Source: Salvia splendens | Lineage: Eukaryota > Streptophyta > Magnoliopsida > Lamiales > Lamiaceae | Assembly: GCF_004379255.2 (NCBI RefSeq) | Contig: NC_056038.1 | Location: forward strand, 29,810,061-29,874,060 | Length of the DNA stretch: 64,000 nucleotides | Direction of reading: 5' to 3' | In this document: positions 14,201 to 26,726 of the stretch, in pieces | Layout: each line of letters begins with the position of its first letter | Position numbering within the stretch: position 1 is the stretch's first letter | Notes under the pieces: model-generated | Told to the model about the DNA's origin: nothing | The model's database searches: none | Seen by the model: the letters and a program-made list of their open reading frames with translations, nothing else | Position numbers and translations under genes: made by a program

Positions 14201-14518
14201 ATACCCAAGCAAGTAAATCCGCAGATAGGCAGCTGAATCTAGCCCTGCATGATCAATAAGCTCCGGCTCAGGCATCTTCAGTGCCTCTGGTACCCAATTC
14301 AGAAATCTAATGTAAGATCTCCAGTCTAAATTGACAATTTTGTTAACGAATGTGCCTGAGTGACTGGGACTACTTCTCAATCCTTTGAGGTACCATTTCG
14401 GAAAATATACTCGATCATTAAATGGCTGAAGCCGCAGGAAGGCAAATGCTATAAGAAAAATCAAGGCACTGAGAATATTAAATGCTGCCGCAACCCCTAT
14501 ATCTCCAAATGTCGCCAT
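8239..14518 (-). CDS. OSCA1: OSCA1-type hyperosmolality-gated calcium-permeable channel (CSC1-like)
   Basis: Eleven coding exons: 14518-14205, 14089-13928, 13340-13205, 12788-12687, 11634-11515, 11388-11308, 10919-10579, 9812-9567, 9255-8931, 8810-8577 and 8496-8239. They join in phase to 773 codons (772 aa), the same length as Arabidopsis OSCA1.1, with no lesions. The N-terminus is MATFGDIGVAA, followed by the extracellular-tail and TM0-TM2 region. The cytosolic RNA-recognition-like domain has VRNVPPDPDESV, and the TM3-TM10 pore region has ILMMMSKFEGF, MVDGWAGIAGEIL and KTEKDRDEAMDPGS. The tail carries TLERAREPNLNLKGYL and a Ser/Thr/Lys-rich end. These dimeric, mechanically and osmotically gated non-selective cation channels act in the plasma membrane. 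The 5' leader contains its own intron. A Stowaway-like MITE sits in the intron before exon 5. Confidence 0.96.
8894..8914. repeat. (GA)n microsatellite in OSCA1 intron
   Basis: A short GA run in the intron between coding exons 9 and 10. Confidence 0.9.
11796..12019. mobile_element. Stowaway-like (Tc1/mariner-type) MITE in OSCA1 intron
   Basis: A 224-bp element with ends CTCCCTCCGTCCCACAAGA and, inverted, CTCCCTCCATCCCACAAGA. It is flanked by TA on both sides (11794-11795 and 12020-12021). There is no coding capacity. An internal partial repeat of the left end (GTCCCACAAGAGTA...) is visible. Confidence 0.85.
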
Positions 14519-15299
14519 GTCTTGCCTCTAGCTAATTGCCTAAACCTCCTGTTTCCAAACCAGAATATGTCAATTTCACGTAAACCATCTATAACATGCC
14601 ACATAATGCAGTCAATTCTGCTATGGATATGTAAAACATTTCTACAATTCAAACATAAAGTTCAGGGTTGTACAATCAGATACACATTCCTGAATCGTGT
14701 ATAGTTATAGAATGGGAGAAAAAAGTTGACTAAAATTAATTTAAGACAGGCTGTTGGCAAAATTACCCCAAACGACAAATATCTTGTAAATCCATAGGCA
14801 CAACTTAAAGCTGATAATAGTCCCAGCTGTTAAACATGATTTTCAAATAATACAAAGAAATATATATCCTATAACTTCCATAAGCAATTTACTGAGTCCT
14901 CAACATCAAAATCATGTTTGGCACCAGTGTGCAAAGCAGAGGAATTTTACATATTACCTAAACCTAACCACTAACAGGAATTCAAAAACAGAACATCTTC
15001 AGCCGAATTCGTCAAATCAAATTGCATCAGAGACAAGAAAATAAACACTAGAAACAAACGAGAAAAGTTATTTAAAAAGGAAGAAAACATACTTATGATT
15101 TATTAGCTCCAAAAACCATGAAGAAAAGCCAAAAGAAATCAGCTCAGAAGGTGGAGAGTTGCGGATCGGGGAGTGAATAGAATTGATTCGAAGTTGAACA
15201 AAAGGTAAAGAACATCCACCGCAATCTCCTCCGTGAAGATATGTATTACAGTAAACCGCAAGACAAGCGCCTATACATACACAATACACACACCTACGG

Positions 15300-15356
<57 letters not shown>

Positions 15357-15420
15357 TTGTGTGTGTGTCAAAAGGAGTCGAGCGACAATGGAGATTCTTC
15401 TTCTGATTTGGAGTGGGATT
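14519..15420 (-). other. OSCA1 5' leader with a leader intron
   Basis: Upstream of the ATG, a good acceptor (AAACAG|GAGG, exon from 14548) pairs with a donor at 15092 (GTATG). A noncoding exon ending at 15093 and an intron of about 544 bp are therefore inferred. The GA/CT microsatellite at 15303-15353 lies at the presumed transcript start, as a CT-rich tract on the sense strand. This is a splice-signal inference only. Confidence 0.55.
15303..15353. repeat. (GA)n microsatellite
   Basis: About 25 uninterrupted GA units close to the inferred OSCA1 transcription start. On the sense strand it reads as a CT-rich initiator or 5' UTR tract. Confidence 0.95.
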
Positions 15421-15824
15421 TGTTGGCTACTGCGACTTTTTTTCTCTCATTGATTTTTTTTTTTGAATCCTACTGTGTTATGTTTGCCTGATTGCTACGT
15501 TTTAAGTTTCCCCATTTGCTATAATGAGTTAATTGCTGCTTAAATTAATTTCTTTCATAATTAATTGTATAGTTTAGGTGAAGTGTCGGCTAGTCGCATT
15601 AGTGCTGTTCGGCAACGGCTATTTTCTTTCCCAGCGGATATGGCCTTGTGTAAGCTATAGGTATATTTTTTTGAAGGTTATACTTACTTAGTATTACTAT
15701 TTAACCTGTTTTTGAGGTTTTACTTAAAATATGTCCAAATACTCCAATCATGTTTTATGCACGCATAGAGGATGTCAGAAAATATAGTTATGGATACTAC
15801 TCCATCAAATTGGAATATGATTAT

Positions 15825-16440
15825 TGATGGGGTACGTACTAAACAAGCCCAATAGCAGTGACGGCCCATCAGCCCAAAGCCCAAGGAAGAGTATCAGTTC
15901 GGCATTACCAAAGAGTTCGGCCTTAGCCTACAGCTCGGTAAAAGCCGACCAATCAAGCTCTACTCTCAGATCGGCAAAAGCTGCTCGGCAATAGTTCAGC
16001 AGTTCGGTCTCAGTATTCGACCGAACTGGGAGATAGTGGACTCATGCAGAACCTCCACGACCTCCACTACACGATCTATTTAGTGGTGTCAACTCATGCA
16101 GGATCTCATGCAGGATAGCGGACCAAACAAAGAGATAGTGGACCCATGCAGGATCTCATGACCTCCACGACATCCACGACCTAGTTAGTGGTGATGCAAG
16201 CCACGATCTTAGTTCAATGTATAAATAGAACTTAGATCAGATAGACTAGAAAAAGAAAAAAACTCTCTAGACATCAAATATCATATAGCAAGTCTGTATT
16301 TGTAAGCTGTAAACCAGATCAAGCAATACAATCTTGCCCTCCTTTCTTCCCGTGGACGTAGATTTACCTCAGTAAATCGAACCACGTAATTCCTTGTGTC
16401 GTGATCTATATTCTTTTTTTACCCGCATTTATTACTATCA
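15825..16440 (+). mobile_element. Probable solo LTR of an LTR retrotransposon
   Basis: It begins TGATGGGG and ends TACTATCA. It contains a promoter-like TATAAATAG at 16220-16228, and the U5-like end has the plant-LTR-typical CCGTGGACGTAG and CGAACCACGTAA strings. No PBS, ORF or second LTR is nearby. The flanking five bases (ATTAT and AAAAT) do not match, so the borders may be off or the copy rearranged. The middle holds degenerate direct repeats (GATAGTGGACTCATGCAG and GATAGTGGACCCATGCAG) and a 10-bp-arm hairpin at 16000-16028. Confidence 0.55.
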
Positions 16441-17178
16441 AAAATTCGTCCAACCAATTATCTTTGTGCGGAATTCAAATGGGAATTTATTCACATGAGC
16501 TTGTCCTTATTTACATGAGATGATAATAATTTTTATTATTTCAATCATTTGTGACAGATAGGAAGTATTGGGTTGAAATTCTATCAAATTGGGTTTGGCA
16601 TCTCAGATATTCGTCCCTCGAAGTGGAAAAATACTTTGTCTAGATTCTAAAGTTTATGTAAGGCGACTACTTATATAGGAGGAGTATATTTCACAGACTA
16701 GCACATTAATGTCAATTTTGTTGGTCCAAGGGGGTGGGGTTATCTACCTATATATGCCAATATGCAACTTTTTGCCTACACCAAGCGCCACGCATGCTTC
16801 TAAGTACTAGTACAAGTTTTTCAACTAATACAATTAATTTTGAATTACAGTTTCTATACATGAAGTGAGTCTTTTCTGTGTGTTGAAAAGTTGTTTTGAA
16901 ACTGGTAGGGCTCTTAATTAATTTATAATAATTGGTTTTCAATTTATATGATTTTGACTAATTGGTTTTTATATATACTCCGTATTTTATTCTATATGAA
17001 TTAATATATCATTAGATATTATCGTAATTCGTACATCATGGATTTATGCAACATTTTTCTCAAAAATAAGTTTTGGTAATTGAGAAATGATGTGCTAAAG
17101 TTATGTGCGTAGAGACATAATAATAATGTTGGTTCTCTAAACTCCATCAAGCTCGTCGATGTTTAATGTATTTGGATG
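16441..17178. other. AT-rich spacer
   Basis: No gene, RNA or clear repeat structure was recognised here. Confidence 0.5.
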
Positions 17179-17186
17179 ATTCTACT

Positions 17187-19282
17187 CAGTGGCGGAGCCA
17201 GAGATTTCATAATGGGGGTCCAAAATTAAACTTTAAAAAAAATTACATAAATTAAATTATAAGGTTCAAAATGTAAAAGTCAAATGCAATCACATCATAA
17301 CATTTGTCTTCTATTCTTCATCTTCTTAAACCGCTGCATAATAGTTTCATTGGTAACTTTAACAAACACATCCTTTTCGATGTAAGAAACTAAGCAATCA
17401 TTCAATAGTTGGTCTCCCATGCTATTACGTAGAGAAGTCTTGATGATCTTCATTGCTGAAAAGGCTCTTTCTACTGATGCAGTGGCAACTGGTAAGATCA
17501 ATGACAACTTAACTAATGAATAAACCATTGGAAAAACTTCATGTTTCCTTGTAGAAACCATCTTTTGAGCAAGACCACTGATTCCTGATATTTGTGAAAA
17601 CTTTTCATCTATGCGCACATCGAAAATAAAGTTCTCAAGTTGACTTTTAAGCTCGGACAAAGCAACTTCAGAAAATTCAGAAGGATAATACCGTGCAAGA
17701 CGAAGCAGCTTCTCCAAATCAAATGCAGAAAATAAATCCCTAGGATCAAAACATGACATGCATAAAACTAAGTCTGTGTTGACTTCATCAAAACGTTGAT
17801 TCAACTCTTGAGCTTGCAAGTCAATAACAGAACAAAAGAGCTCAACTCGATAATAGTGGAGATTCTTCATTTTCTCAACTCTACGTCTTCCTTTTTTTCG
17901 AGCTACAAACTCATCTTCCATGTCAAGCACATCCAATTCATATTTGCTACAAAACTTAGAAACATCAGCAAGCAATACATCCCAATCTTTTTCCCTCATT
18001 ATTTGCAGACGTGATTTTGCTACCTTGACAAGATTCATCGCATTAACAATGTCTTGATCTTTCTTTTGTAGCACTTGGGAGAGTTCATGTGTGATTCCCA
18101 AGATTTGCTACATAAGATGTAACACAAAGACAAACTCAAAACTATTTATAATTTCTAGCACATCATCAGCTTCAGCCCTTATTGAATCGTCATGACCATT
18201 CTCCCCAACATACTCAAGAACATCAACAATAGAAGAATATAAATGTATCAAGTTGACAAGAGTACCGTAATGTGAACTCCAACGAGTATCTCCAGGTCGC
18301 TTCAATGACATTTCTTGATTTAGTCCTCTTCCTGTGCTTATTTCATCACTTGCAATCTCTTTAATAATATTCTCTCTCTGTTTCTCCCGAAGTATATCTC
18401 TGCGCTTACAAGAACCTCCAACAGTATTACACAAACGAGAGATAGAATTATAAAAAGATCTGACAATTTTATGTTTTTTAGCAACAGCAACAATCGTGAG
18501 CTGAAGCTGATGAGCAAAGCAATGTACATAATAAGCACTGGAATTTCTCTTGAGTATCAAACTCTTCAACCCATTGAATTCTCCTCTCATGTTGCTTGCG
18601 CCATCATATCCTTGACCTCTCAAACTAGATATACTTAAATCATAAGTAGATAACAAATAATCAAGTGCTTTCTCAAGTGAGGTTGCAGTTGTATCACTAA
18701 CATGAACAACACCAAGAAAACGTTCTATAACACATCCATTCTTGTCCACATATCGCACCACAACACCCATTTGCTCTTTGACAGATATATCTCGACACTC
18801 ATCAACTAATATGGAGAAAAATTCACTTCTCATATCATGTACAATAGCTTTCGTTGTCTCAAATAAAGAATTGGAGTTATAAAATTCCAACTACAGAACC
18901 ACCGTAGTCCGTAGCCATTGAATTACATAAGCTATCTTCTTTCTCCCCCTTTGAATTATTATTGCAGCCAAACAAAAAAACAACCTATGTAGAAAAATTA
19001 ATTGAATTATATTTGAGTTTTGAATATACCTAGTTCTAGTTTACCAGATTTCAGACTTGGAACGGCAGAATGAATACGCTAAATTCAGACTTGGATTGGA
19101 ACGGCAGAATTAATACGCTAAATTAAGAGGCACGATTCATATATATTTTGCTGAAACCTATCTCTAATATTATATTTATTATAAATTATAATTATTGTGA
19201 AATTACTAAAATACCCCTAAGTTTTTTAAGAATTAGTAGGGGGACCATGGGCCCCCCTGGCCCCACCCTCCCTCCGCCCCTG
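17187..19282 (-). mobile_element. hAT-superfamily transposon, decayed or internally deleted
   Basis: A 2,096-bp element with a perfect 8-bp target duplication ATTCTACT at 17179-17186 and 19283-19290. The terminal inverted repeats are imperfect: CAGTGGCGGAGCCAGAG versus CAGGGGCGGAGGGAGGG. It encodes most of a hAT transposase on the minus strand but lacks the N-terminal zinc-finger part that autonomous relatives usually have. Confidence 0.93.
17295..18890 (-). pseudogene. hAT transposase (TTF-type/ZMYM1-like) with one internal stop
   Basis: A single reading frame of about 530 codons, interrupted once by TAG at 18110-18108. The N-proximal half has the catalytic-core signatures ILVDECRDISV, GQGYDGASNMRGEFNG and VHCFAHQLQL, and then DTRWSSHYGTL. 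The C-terminal half carries the hAT dimerisation segment (LPVATASVERAFSAMKIIKTS, then a LVSYIEKD tail). No BED or TTF zinc finger is found upstream within the element. The break is one point change, so the copy is not ancient. The frame resumes at exactly the same phase after the stop. Confidence 0.9.
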
Positions 19283-19290
19283 ATTCTACT

Positions 19291-22200
19291 TATTAGAAGA
19301 ATGTCATTTTTATCTTTGGGATGATACGTCAATCAGTGAGCATTATTAAGTGGAGTGTATTTCGTCTTGTGGTTAGAGGGATCCCCTATATTCACCTTTT
19401 ACCATAAGATAATTCGATGTATTTTCATTTCGTTGTTTTATCCAGTTGTTCATTTTTTTTATTCCATTCTATGGTAATGGCAAGAGTGTTAGGTTGTATA
19501 TACAAAAATATATTTATATTGCTTGTATTTGTAAAATCTTATTTTTTTCACAATTTTATGATAACAAAATTTATTAAGAAATTACTACTCTCTCTGTTCC
19601 ATAGTAGTATAGTTACTTCTTTTTGACACGGAGATTAAGAAATGAATATTAAATATATTAAGTGAAAAGATAATAAAGTAGGAAAGAGAGAAAAGTAGAT
19701 GGAATAAAATAAGTGAGGGAAAAATGTTAATTTTTGCTAAATAGGGAAATGCCTCTATTTTGATGGAACTTCATGAAATGGAAAAATTGTTACTTTTAGG
19801 ATCTCCTTTTATCTGATTTGTTGTTCGTTTAATTGCATTCTAGATTAGATTTAATTTCGTGATATACTTATAAATTTTCGAAAATCATCTTATGAGATCT
19901 TCGGGAATGAGGATTTTCGATATATCCGTGATAGAGAGTTCACTCTAACGGCTTAGAGAACTATAGCAAGTATTTATTCAATCTACATCATCACAGAGTA
20001 TAACGATGCATCTCCCAGATTGAATGTGCTATTTCAATGCCCTTAATCACACCATTTTCTATGGAACTGCTCTGAATCATTAATCTTAAAATTGTCATGA
20101 GCTAAACACACTTAACTTATGAGATGAATGCCAGAATATAAAATGCATCTTATAGTCGAATTACATTAATATTTTTGGTGAAGTTTAATTTATGATCAAG
20201 TGAATTTCATTCTCTACTAATAATATTTTAACAATTTTTTTTACTTCTCTCCTACTTTATCAAATTTTATATTGGAATTTATGTATTCTGTTACCCAAAT
20301 AATCTCTCCTATTTTATCAATTTTTATACTAAAATTAGTGTATTCTATTACCAAAACTATTAATATTGGACTGATCTAGAATAAAATATGGTATATGTGA
20401 ATCATGTTGTTATTAAGTGTAGAGCATAAAGATGCAACATGCATGCAACGTGTGTATTACTTATCTTTAATTTGTATGTATATTTAATTTTCCTATTTGG
20501 ATAACTCATAAAACTTCTGATAGCTAGTACTCCTATTTAATATACTAATACTAACATAATATGTCAGCATATAAGTTTGTTTTCTGGTGCTCTGATCGAA
20601 TTGAAACAACCAGTTAAAAGAATCTATTTCTCCTGACTAATTAAATTTTAAACAATGAATAAACAGAATTGTTTGTTCCAATTTCTGGATTAGTAGAAAA
20701 CAAAGACAACTTAGCTGGCGGCAGGCATGAAGACCGTTTCAGACAAACATAAATTCAACCGGAGCTTTTGGACTCATCTTTTACCCATTCTTTAAAGCTA
20801 GTTAATATACATTTGAATTGCAATTTTGAATCGGCAATGAAAGCTCACTAAAACTTATTAATGCAAATGTCGGATAATAAATTACAACTTGACTAATATT
20901 TTTCTTTTTCTTCTTTGATGGACAGATTTTGGAGAAGTCATTATTATCCCTTAAAAAGTGTTATGTGCAATCTTCTCCTGAAAGGCATCTTAATTTCAGT
21001 GTTTTCTTTGAATTTTCTATTGTTTGCGCTTTGCATCTTAAATCAAGAGATATAGATTTCTTTTCCCTTACTCTTTTCTTAAATTTACTTTCCTTCGTTG
21101 CTTAACACCCACAATTAACATTTGAATCATGACATGACAGGTCAGAAAATAATCTACCAAATTATTAATTACCCTACTCATTACAAAAAATGCATACTAC
21201 CTACCAAATCCAACATATATAAAATTTTCAAATATTGTTATTACAAACATACATTTATACTTTAGTTTGAACTGTCGTATGTAGGGGCGTCAATAATTGA
21301 CCTATATTATAATTAGTCTAAAAACGTAATAGTAGGATAAATAATAGCAGAACCCGACACATAAATCGGCCCCCACAATGAGAACTTTTATTTTCTTGTT
21401 TTTTTTTTGGAATTATTAATGAAACTTTATTGCAAAATATTATGCTAGTGGGACGGACAACAGATAAAGCCAAAGTGAATTAGTTTATCTGTTTATGTGG
21501 CATAATTGTGAATTATGATGAATGTGGCAATAGGATGAAAGTTGGTGATTGTGGTGGCAAACCACTCAGAGAAGGGCTAAGTCTCACTTAATTATTGATA
21601 AGGTTGAGCGCATGCATTTCCTTTTCAATATCAAAGATCATTTAGTTGTGGGCCTCAATAAATTCATACAAGCTGTAGCCGTTTGGTTGAGATAAGAGAT
21701 TCTTGTGATTTACACGTTGTGAGATAATTCTGAAATTAATTACTACTCTATAAATAATTTTATGTAGGTCAAAGTATTTTATTTTGGCCTATTTCTCGCA
21801 TGTGAAATTGATTTTATTTGATTCAACTTATTGTTTACACTTTTGTTTTCACAATTTTGTTGAATATACTGTTAGTTGTTATTCTTGTGAAAATATTAGT
21901 ACTACTTCTTTTATGATGATTTGAAAAATTAAAAAAGGCACAAAAATAGACACGAAACTTAATAAAATAAAACAGTTAAATACAAAAATATAATTAGAGA
22001 ATTTGAAGAAAACAAAATATTTTAAAACAAGGGGAAAATTAAGAAAGTTTGAATATAGGAATTTTCAAAAAATAAAGACTACCGAAAATATAGTAAGGGG
22101 AAAATTATGGAATAATATACTTTCATAATAATCAGTTTAAATAAAATCGATTAAGTTTACAATCCTTAGCCCGTGAAGGGCTATGACAATATCAATTTTA

Positions 22201-22400
22201 ATACAGACAAACCCACCACGTTTCAACGGCTAATCCTGCCGTGTTCTTTCATTAGTCTAAAACATTATATCCACAGCTGATCCCTCACCAGATGCTTAGT
22301 CATATACAGTTTAATTTACAAAATACTCTCTATTTATCAAAAAATCACCCATGGTTCTTGTAGTACTATTATTTTAATAAAGTCATTCGAATCACACTAG
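19291..22400. other. 3.1 kb AT-rich spacer
   Basis: No convincing gene. 19588 to about 19790 has the left end of a CTCTCTGTTCC-type MITE, but no clean right end was found. The rest has strong AT bias and no long ORFs. Confidence 0.5.
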
Positions 22401-22408
22401 GCCACTAC

Positions 22409-23219
22409 CAGTGGCGGATCCAGGACCCGAAAATGGCGGGGGCGGAACTTATATTTAAATATTAAATATTTAATTTAATGTATTATTTTTAATAATAAAA
22501 TAAATAAATATTATATTAATATTTAAGTAGCACTAGCTTCATTAATAAAATATAAACATGCTTAAGCTTGCAAATATGTATTATTCATTTTAAAATAAAA
22601 AAATATATAAATATAAACATGCTTTAGCTTGCAAATATGTATTATTCATTTTAAAATATAAAATTATTGTAAATATATGTACATTTTAAATCACTGTAAA
22701 TATTATATACAAAAGTGATATAAGTAGAGCACTAAATATTTATATTTCAAAAATATTTAAAATGTTTATTTTGTTACATAGAGAATAATTAAGATGCATG
22801 GATCAAATTATAAGTACTTTAGGATAAAAAAGACTTTAACACAAGATTAAAAATGATTTTAACTAAAGAATAAATATAATAACATAATATATGCAACTTA
22901 GCAAAAGTTTAGATTACATAAAGTATTTAAAGGTATTATTTTGATAATAAGAAGAAATATGAATGGATAAAATAAAAGATGAAAAATGAAAAAATATGTT
23001 TTTGTTGAGGATTGAAACATAGACATCTTAGTTAAAAATCCAACCACCAAACCATTGGACTACTACATTTTATATGACATTTATTGAAAACAAAAATATT
23101 TCTACATTCTACGGAGGGGGCGGATATGCTATTTTCGGCTTGATTCAATGAAAAATTTAGGCTCTCCGGACGGTCGGGTAGGGGCGACCGCCCCCACCTG
23201 CCCCCTGGATCCGCCACTG
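22409..23219. mobile_element. Non-autonomous hAT element sharing ends with the 17187 copy
   Basis: An 811-bp element with a perfect 8-bp target duplication GCCACTAC at 22401-22408 and 23220-23227. The inverted ends are CAGTGGCGGATCCAGG on both sides. The first ten bases, CAGTGGCGGA, are shared with the left end of the coding hAT element at 17187. The interior is AT-rich and noncoding and includes a 61-bp-period tandem duplication (22551-22598 and 22612-22659). Confidence 0.93.
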
Positions 23220-23630
23220 GCCACTACGGTCATCCCTTTAGCAGGAAAAACGAATACGACATGACATGCATATGAAACAAATTGCTCCTATATTTCACAA
23301 TGGGAAATTCCTAAATTGGCGACTTTACAAGCAAAATATCTGATTCTAAGAAAAATAAATTGATTACATTCCTTACACACAAAAGATAATGCAGTGGGTC
23401 ACTCGACCAGCCGAAGATATTTCTGATAGATATTTTATTTCATGAGCTATTGCTAATTGCAAAGTGTACGATAGAGTGACATCCCCTCACTTGCATCACA
23501 ATAATAATACAAATACAAATACAAATTCAAATTCAATAAAAAAAATTAAATAAAATTAAAAATAAAATAAAAATCATAGTAGCTGCTGCATCACAGATCG
23601 AAAAATCGAATCTAGCCCCAAACCGGAAAG

Positions 23631-24612
23631 ATGGCATCCCACACAATTCCACCGTCGCCGTCCGTTTTCCCGCCAAAACCCCACGGCGGCGCAAGCAGGC
23701 CTCCTCTTTCCCTTCGGCCATGGTGGACCCCAACTACTCCCTCCGCCTCCACAACTCTCCAATGTCACAAGATGTACGTCCCAGGTCGGTGAATATTCAT
23801 CAATCTCCGATGAAATTGTGTTTCAATTTCGTATTTTAAATTCTTAGTATGCGCGCCCTAGGGTTCGGGGAAGCCTCGCCGGAAGCTAAAGCAGCAAAAC
23901 ACCTTCACGACTTCTTCACCTACGTCGCCGTTAGAATTGTGATTGCGCAGCTTGAGGTTTTCTCCATCTCTCCCTCTCTCTATATATGGAGTATTATATA
24001 CATATATTGTAGTAGTTGGATTTGGGCGAGATATATATTGACATTATTAAATCGGTCGACGGCACAGAGCTATAACGAAGAGGCGTATGCAGATATGATG
24101 AAATTCATGGAAAATCACTCGGTCGACGACGGGGACAAGTTTTGTGCTGATTTGATGCGGGAATCGTCAAATCACAAAGCTCTAGGTACAATTATCTATC
24201 GTTAATTAATTATTAGTACTCCTCCAAATCCAATTCATCAATCTACCCTGTTAGTTTAACTTTGATGACGTCTGTTTGTTTCTACCTTGCAGCTTTGCGC
24301 ATATTAGAGGTCAGGTCACTCACAAATCTCAAACTTAATTGAGATTATAGTTTTCTGTGATTTTGTCAACTAATTGTGATTGCGGGCTGTGTTTGTAAAG
24401 GTTCGATCTGCGTATTGCAAAACTGATTTCGAATGGGACAATTTACAACGATTGTCACAAAAGGTTAACAAAAAATGCTTAATTAGCTAATAGTACTATT
24501 TTCCCCCTAAAATAGCAAATCTGATTGTATGTGGGTGCAGATGGTGGAAGATCGTAATACAAAAGTGATGAGGGACTATTTATCGGAGACGACAATGAAA
24601 AGTGAGAACTAA
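23631..24612 (+). CDS. RBCX: Chloroplast RbcX-type Rubisco assembly chaperone
   Basis: Six exons: 23631-23784, 23862-23956, 24068-24185, 24293-24309, 24401-24463 and 24541-24612. They join in phase to 173 codons (172 aa), including a 17-nt micro-exon. The first ~48 residues are Pro/Ser/Thr-rich with few acidic residues, as in chloroplast transit peptides. The RbcX core follows: YVPG-FGEASPEAKAAKHLHD, a helix through VRIVIAQLE, SYNEEAY, DGDKFCADLMRESS, ALRILEVRSAYCKTDFEWDNL and the C-terminal MVEDRNTKVMRDYLSET. The family forms a homodimeric helical bundle that clamps the C-terminal peptide of the Rubisco large subunit during L8 assembly. No lesions. Which of the two plant RbcX paralogues this is would need a tree. 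Confidence 0.95.
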
Positions 24613-26185
24613 GGGAGATCCCATTGGACACAATGTTTGTATATTTTATGTGTTTGTTTCTCTGTGATGTGCTTCAATGTGTGAATGGGAACCAATTAGG
24701 CTGCTGCTTAGTCAATTCTATTCGGATTATGGAATACAGATTTAATAGTTGAAAACATGAAAATATTAAGTTCTACAATATGCGCATGACATGACTTGTA
24801 TAATCGTGATGAAAAATGTAACATAATAATTGTTCTTCAAGTTGCCAATTTGACCTTCTCGTGTAGAATAAAGAATGTATGTTAAGTATAATTAATTACT
24901 GAAATGAAAGATTAGTTCAAAACAAATGGAGATGCTTCATGAGGAGCATGTGTGTTAAGATTGGATAATTTATTGGCATCCTCTGGAACTTATCATATGA
25001 AATACAAAAGGCCTAAATGGATAAGATAGAGAAGCCAATTTAGTTTGCTTGTTTGAGCCCAAATAACCTTTGTATGAACACTTGAAAAAATTATTCACAG
25101 TAAAAATGCTACACCCAAATCGTCCAACTCCAGGAATGCCATTGCTCACTCATTAAATTATAAGGTTTCAAATGCATTAGATCTTGCCAGACAGAGAGTC
25201 TTAGAGATAGCATGTGGCTGCAATTAATACACAATTTCTGAAAAACAAGCTTCGTGATTAGAAAAAAAAAGAAATTAATTTTGTTGATAATACTCGATCG
25301 AGCAATAATAATGATGAAATTAATCTTGTTGACAATTTTTTGAGGGAGTTGATTATAATATTTTGGCATCACAAAGTTTCAGCTAGAAAAATTAGTTTTC
25401 TTTTTTTTTTTATGATGAAAATCATCGTATTGATAGGCTGGATGATCGATATACGACCATCAAAGCTGCCCATTGGAACAACCTAAAAACCATAGTCTGA
25501 TATATTATGTTCTCTCTCTCATCTATATTTCGTTTTAAAATTTGATTCATTTAATTATTAATTATAAATATATTTCTATTATGATTTGCATAGTAGTAGT
25601 ACTCCCTCCATTTCTTTGTAGCTGAGATCTTTATTTTTTCATCTATTTTTAAAAATTAATTAATAAATAGTTAAAATAGAGAGAGTAAAATAAAAGAGAA
25701 AATACGCTTGCTTTACTCTTCTCTACATTAATCTCTATCATCTTTAATTATTTATTATTAATTTTTTTAAAACAAGTGCTCAAAAGAAATATCTTTATTA
25801 TAAGATAGGGGGGGAATGTTTTACTTTAAAAGAAATATTTGGGTGCTCGGAATTTGGTTCCATCTCTCGGATATTGTAATGCAACAAGAAAATAGGAATG
25901 TACACAAAATAAATGAGATTTATGAAAAAAAAAGTTGTTATACTAAAATGTTTGTAAAATTGGAAGAGGGTGTCCCCTACTTTAGGCTGCGAACCGGACA
26001 TGAGGAAGGCAAACTTTAATAATGCCGGCCACCTTTGTTAATTTTTTCCGAACAATAGTTTCGATCATTACCATAAAAAGCATGCAAATCAATGTCTTTT
26101 TTCTCTGCAGTCTAGTGTTTCATTTTTAGTTAAGTTCGAGAACATGAATCATATGAAATAAAACATAAAGTAGTGATTGATTTCC
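24613..26185. other. AT-rich spacer downstream of RbcX
   Basis: Contains the RbcX 3' UTR. A CTCCCTCCATTTC-type MITE end lies near 25610 without a clear partner. No gene seen. Confidence 0.5.
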
Positions 26186-26188
26186 TAA

Positions 26189-26723
26189 GAGTGTCCACAA
26201 TGGTGGCCCTTGGGGCCACCAAAGTTTGCCCGGCCACCAAATGTGGCTCTCCTGGGCTCTCCACAATGGTAAATAACAAGGGCCACGAAATGTGGCCCGC
26301 TCCAAAATAAAAATTAATTTGTTTGCTTTTTTTAATGATATTTTGTAATTTAACTACAATAAATTTTATTAGACTATAATATATGATATTTATAATTTTA
26401 ATTAAAAAATATTTCACAACCTAACCAAAAAAAAGTTTAACAAGAAGTTGAATTAAAATAGATTGGAAAGAGTGGTGTTTGAATTGGGGTAGAAAATAGA
26501 GAAAAAAATGGTCTGTATTTATAAAAAAAGAAGCAAAAAAAAAATCGGTGGCTGGGCCACGAAATGCGGCCCGCTGCAGTGGTGGGCCGCGAAACACACG
26601 GCTGAGCCGCGTGAAGGCCGCGGCTCCCTCTCGGCTCTCGGCTCCCAGCCACTGATCGTGGCTCTCTGCAGTGGGGGCCGCGCACCCGAGCCACGGGCCG
26701 CGGCTCTCCCACTGTGGATACTC
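26189..26723. mobile_element. PIF/Harbinger-type MITE (left of an abutting pair)
   Basis: A 535-bp element bounded by TAA (26186-26188 and 26724-26726). The ends are GAGTGTCCACAATGG and, inverted, GAGTATCCACAGTGG. GC-rich subterminal blocks (GGCCACGAAATGTGGCCCG-like) flank an AT-rich middle. The ORF spanning it is a by-product of these repeats and not a gene. Confidence 0.8.
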
Positions 26724-26726
26724 TAA

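Noticed and set aside
15303..15353. GA repeat as a CRISPR-like or tandem gene array
   Set aside because: A simple dinucleotide microsatellite; there are no spacers, and this is a plant genome.
23032..23217. 61-codon ORF starting MADPGGRWGRSPLP
   Set aside because: Formed by the terminal repeat of the non-autonomous hAT element.
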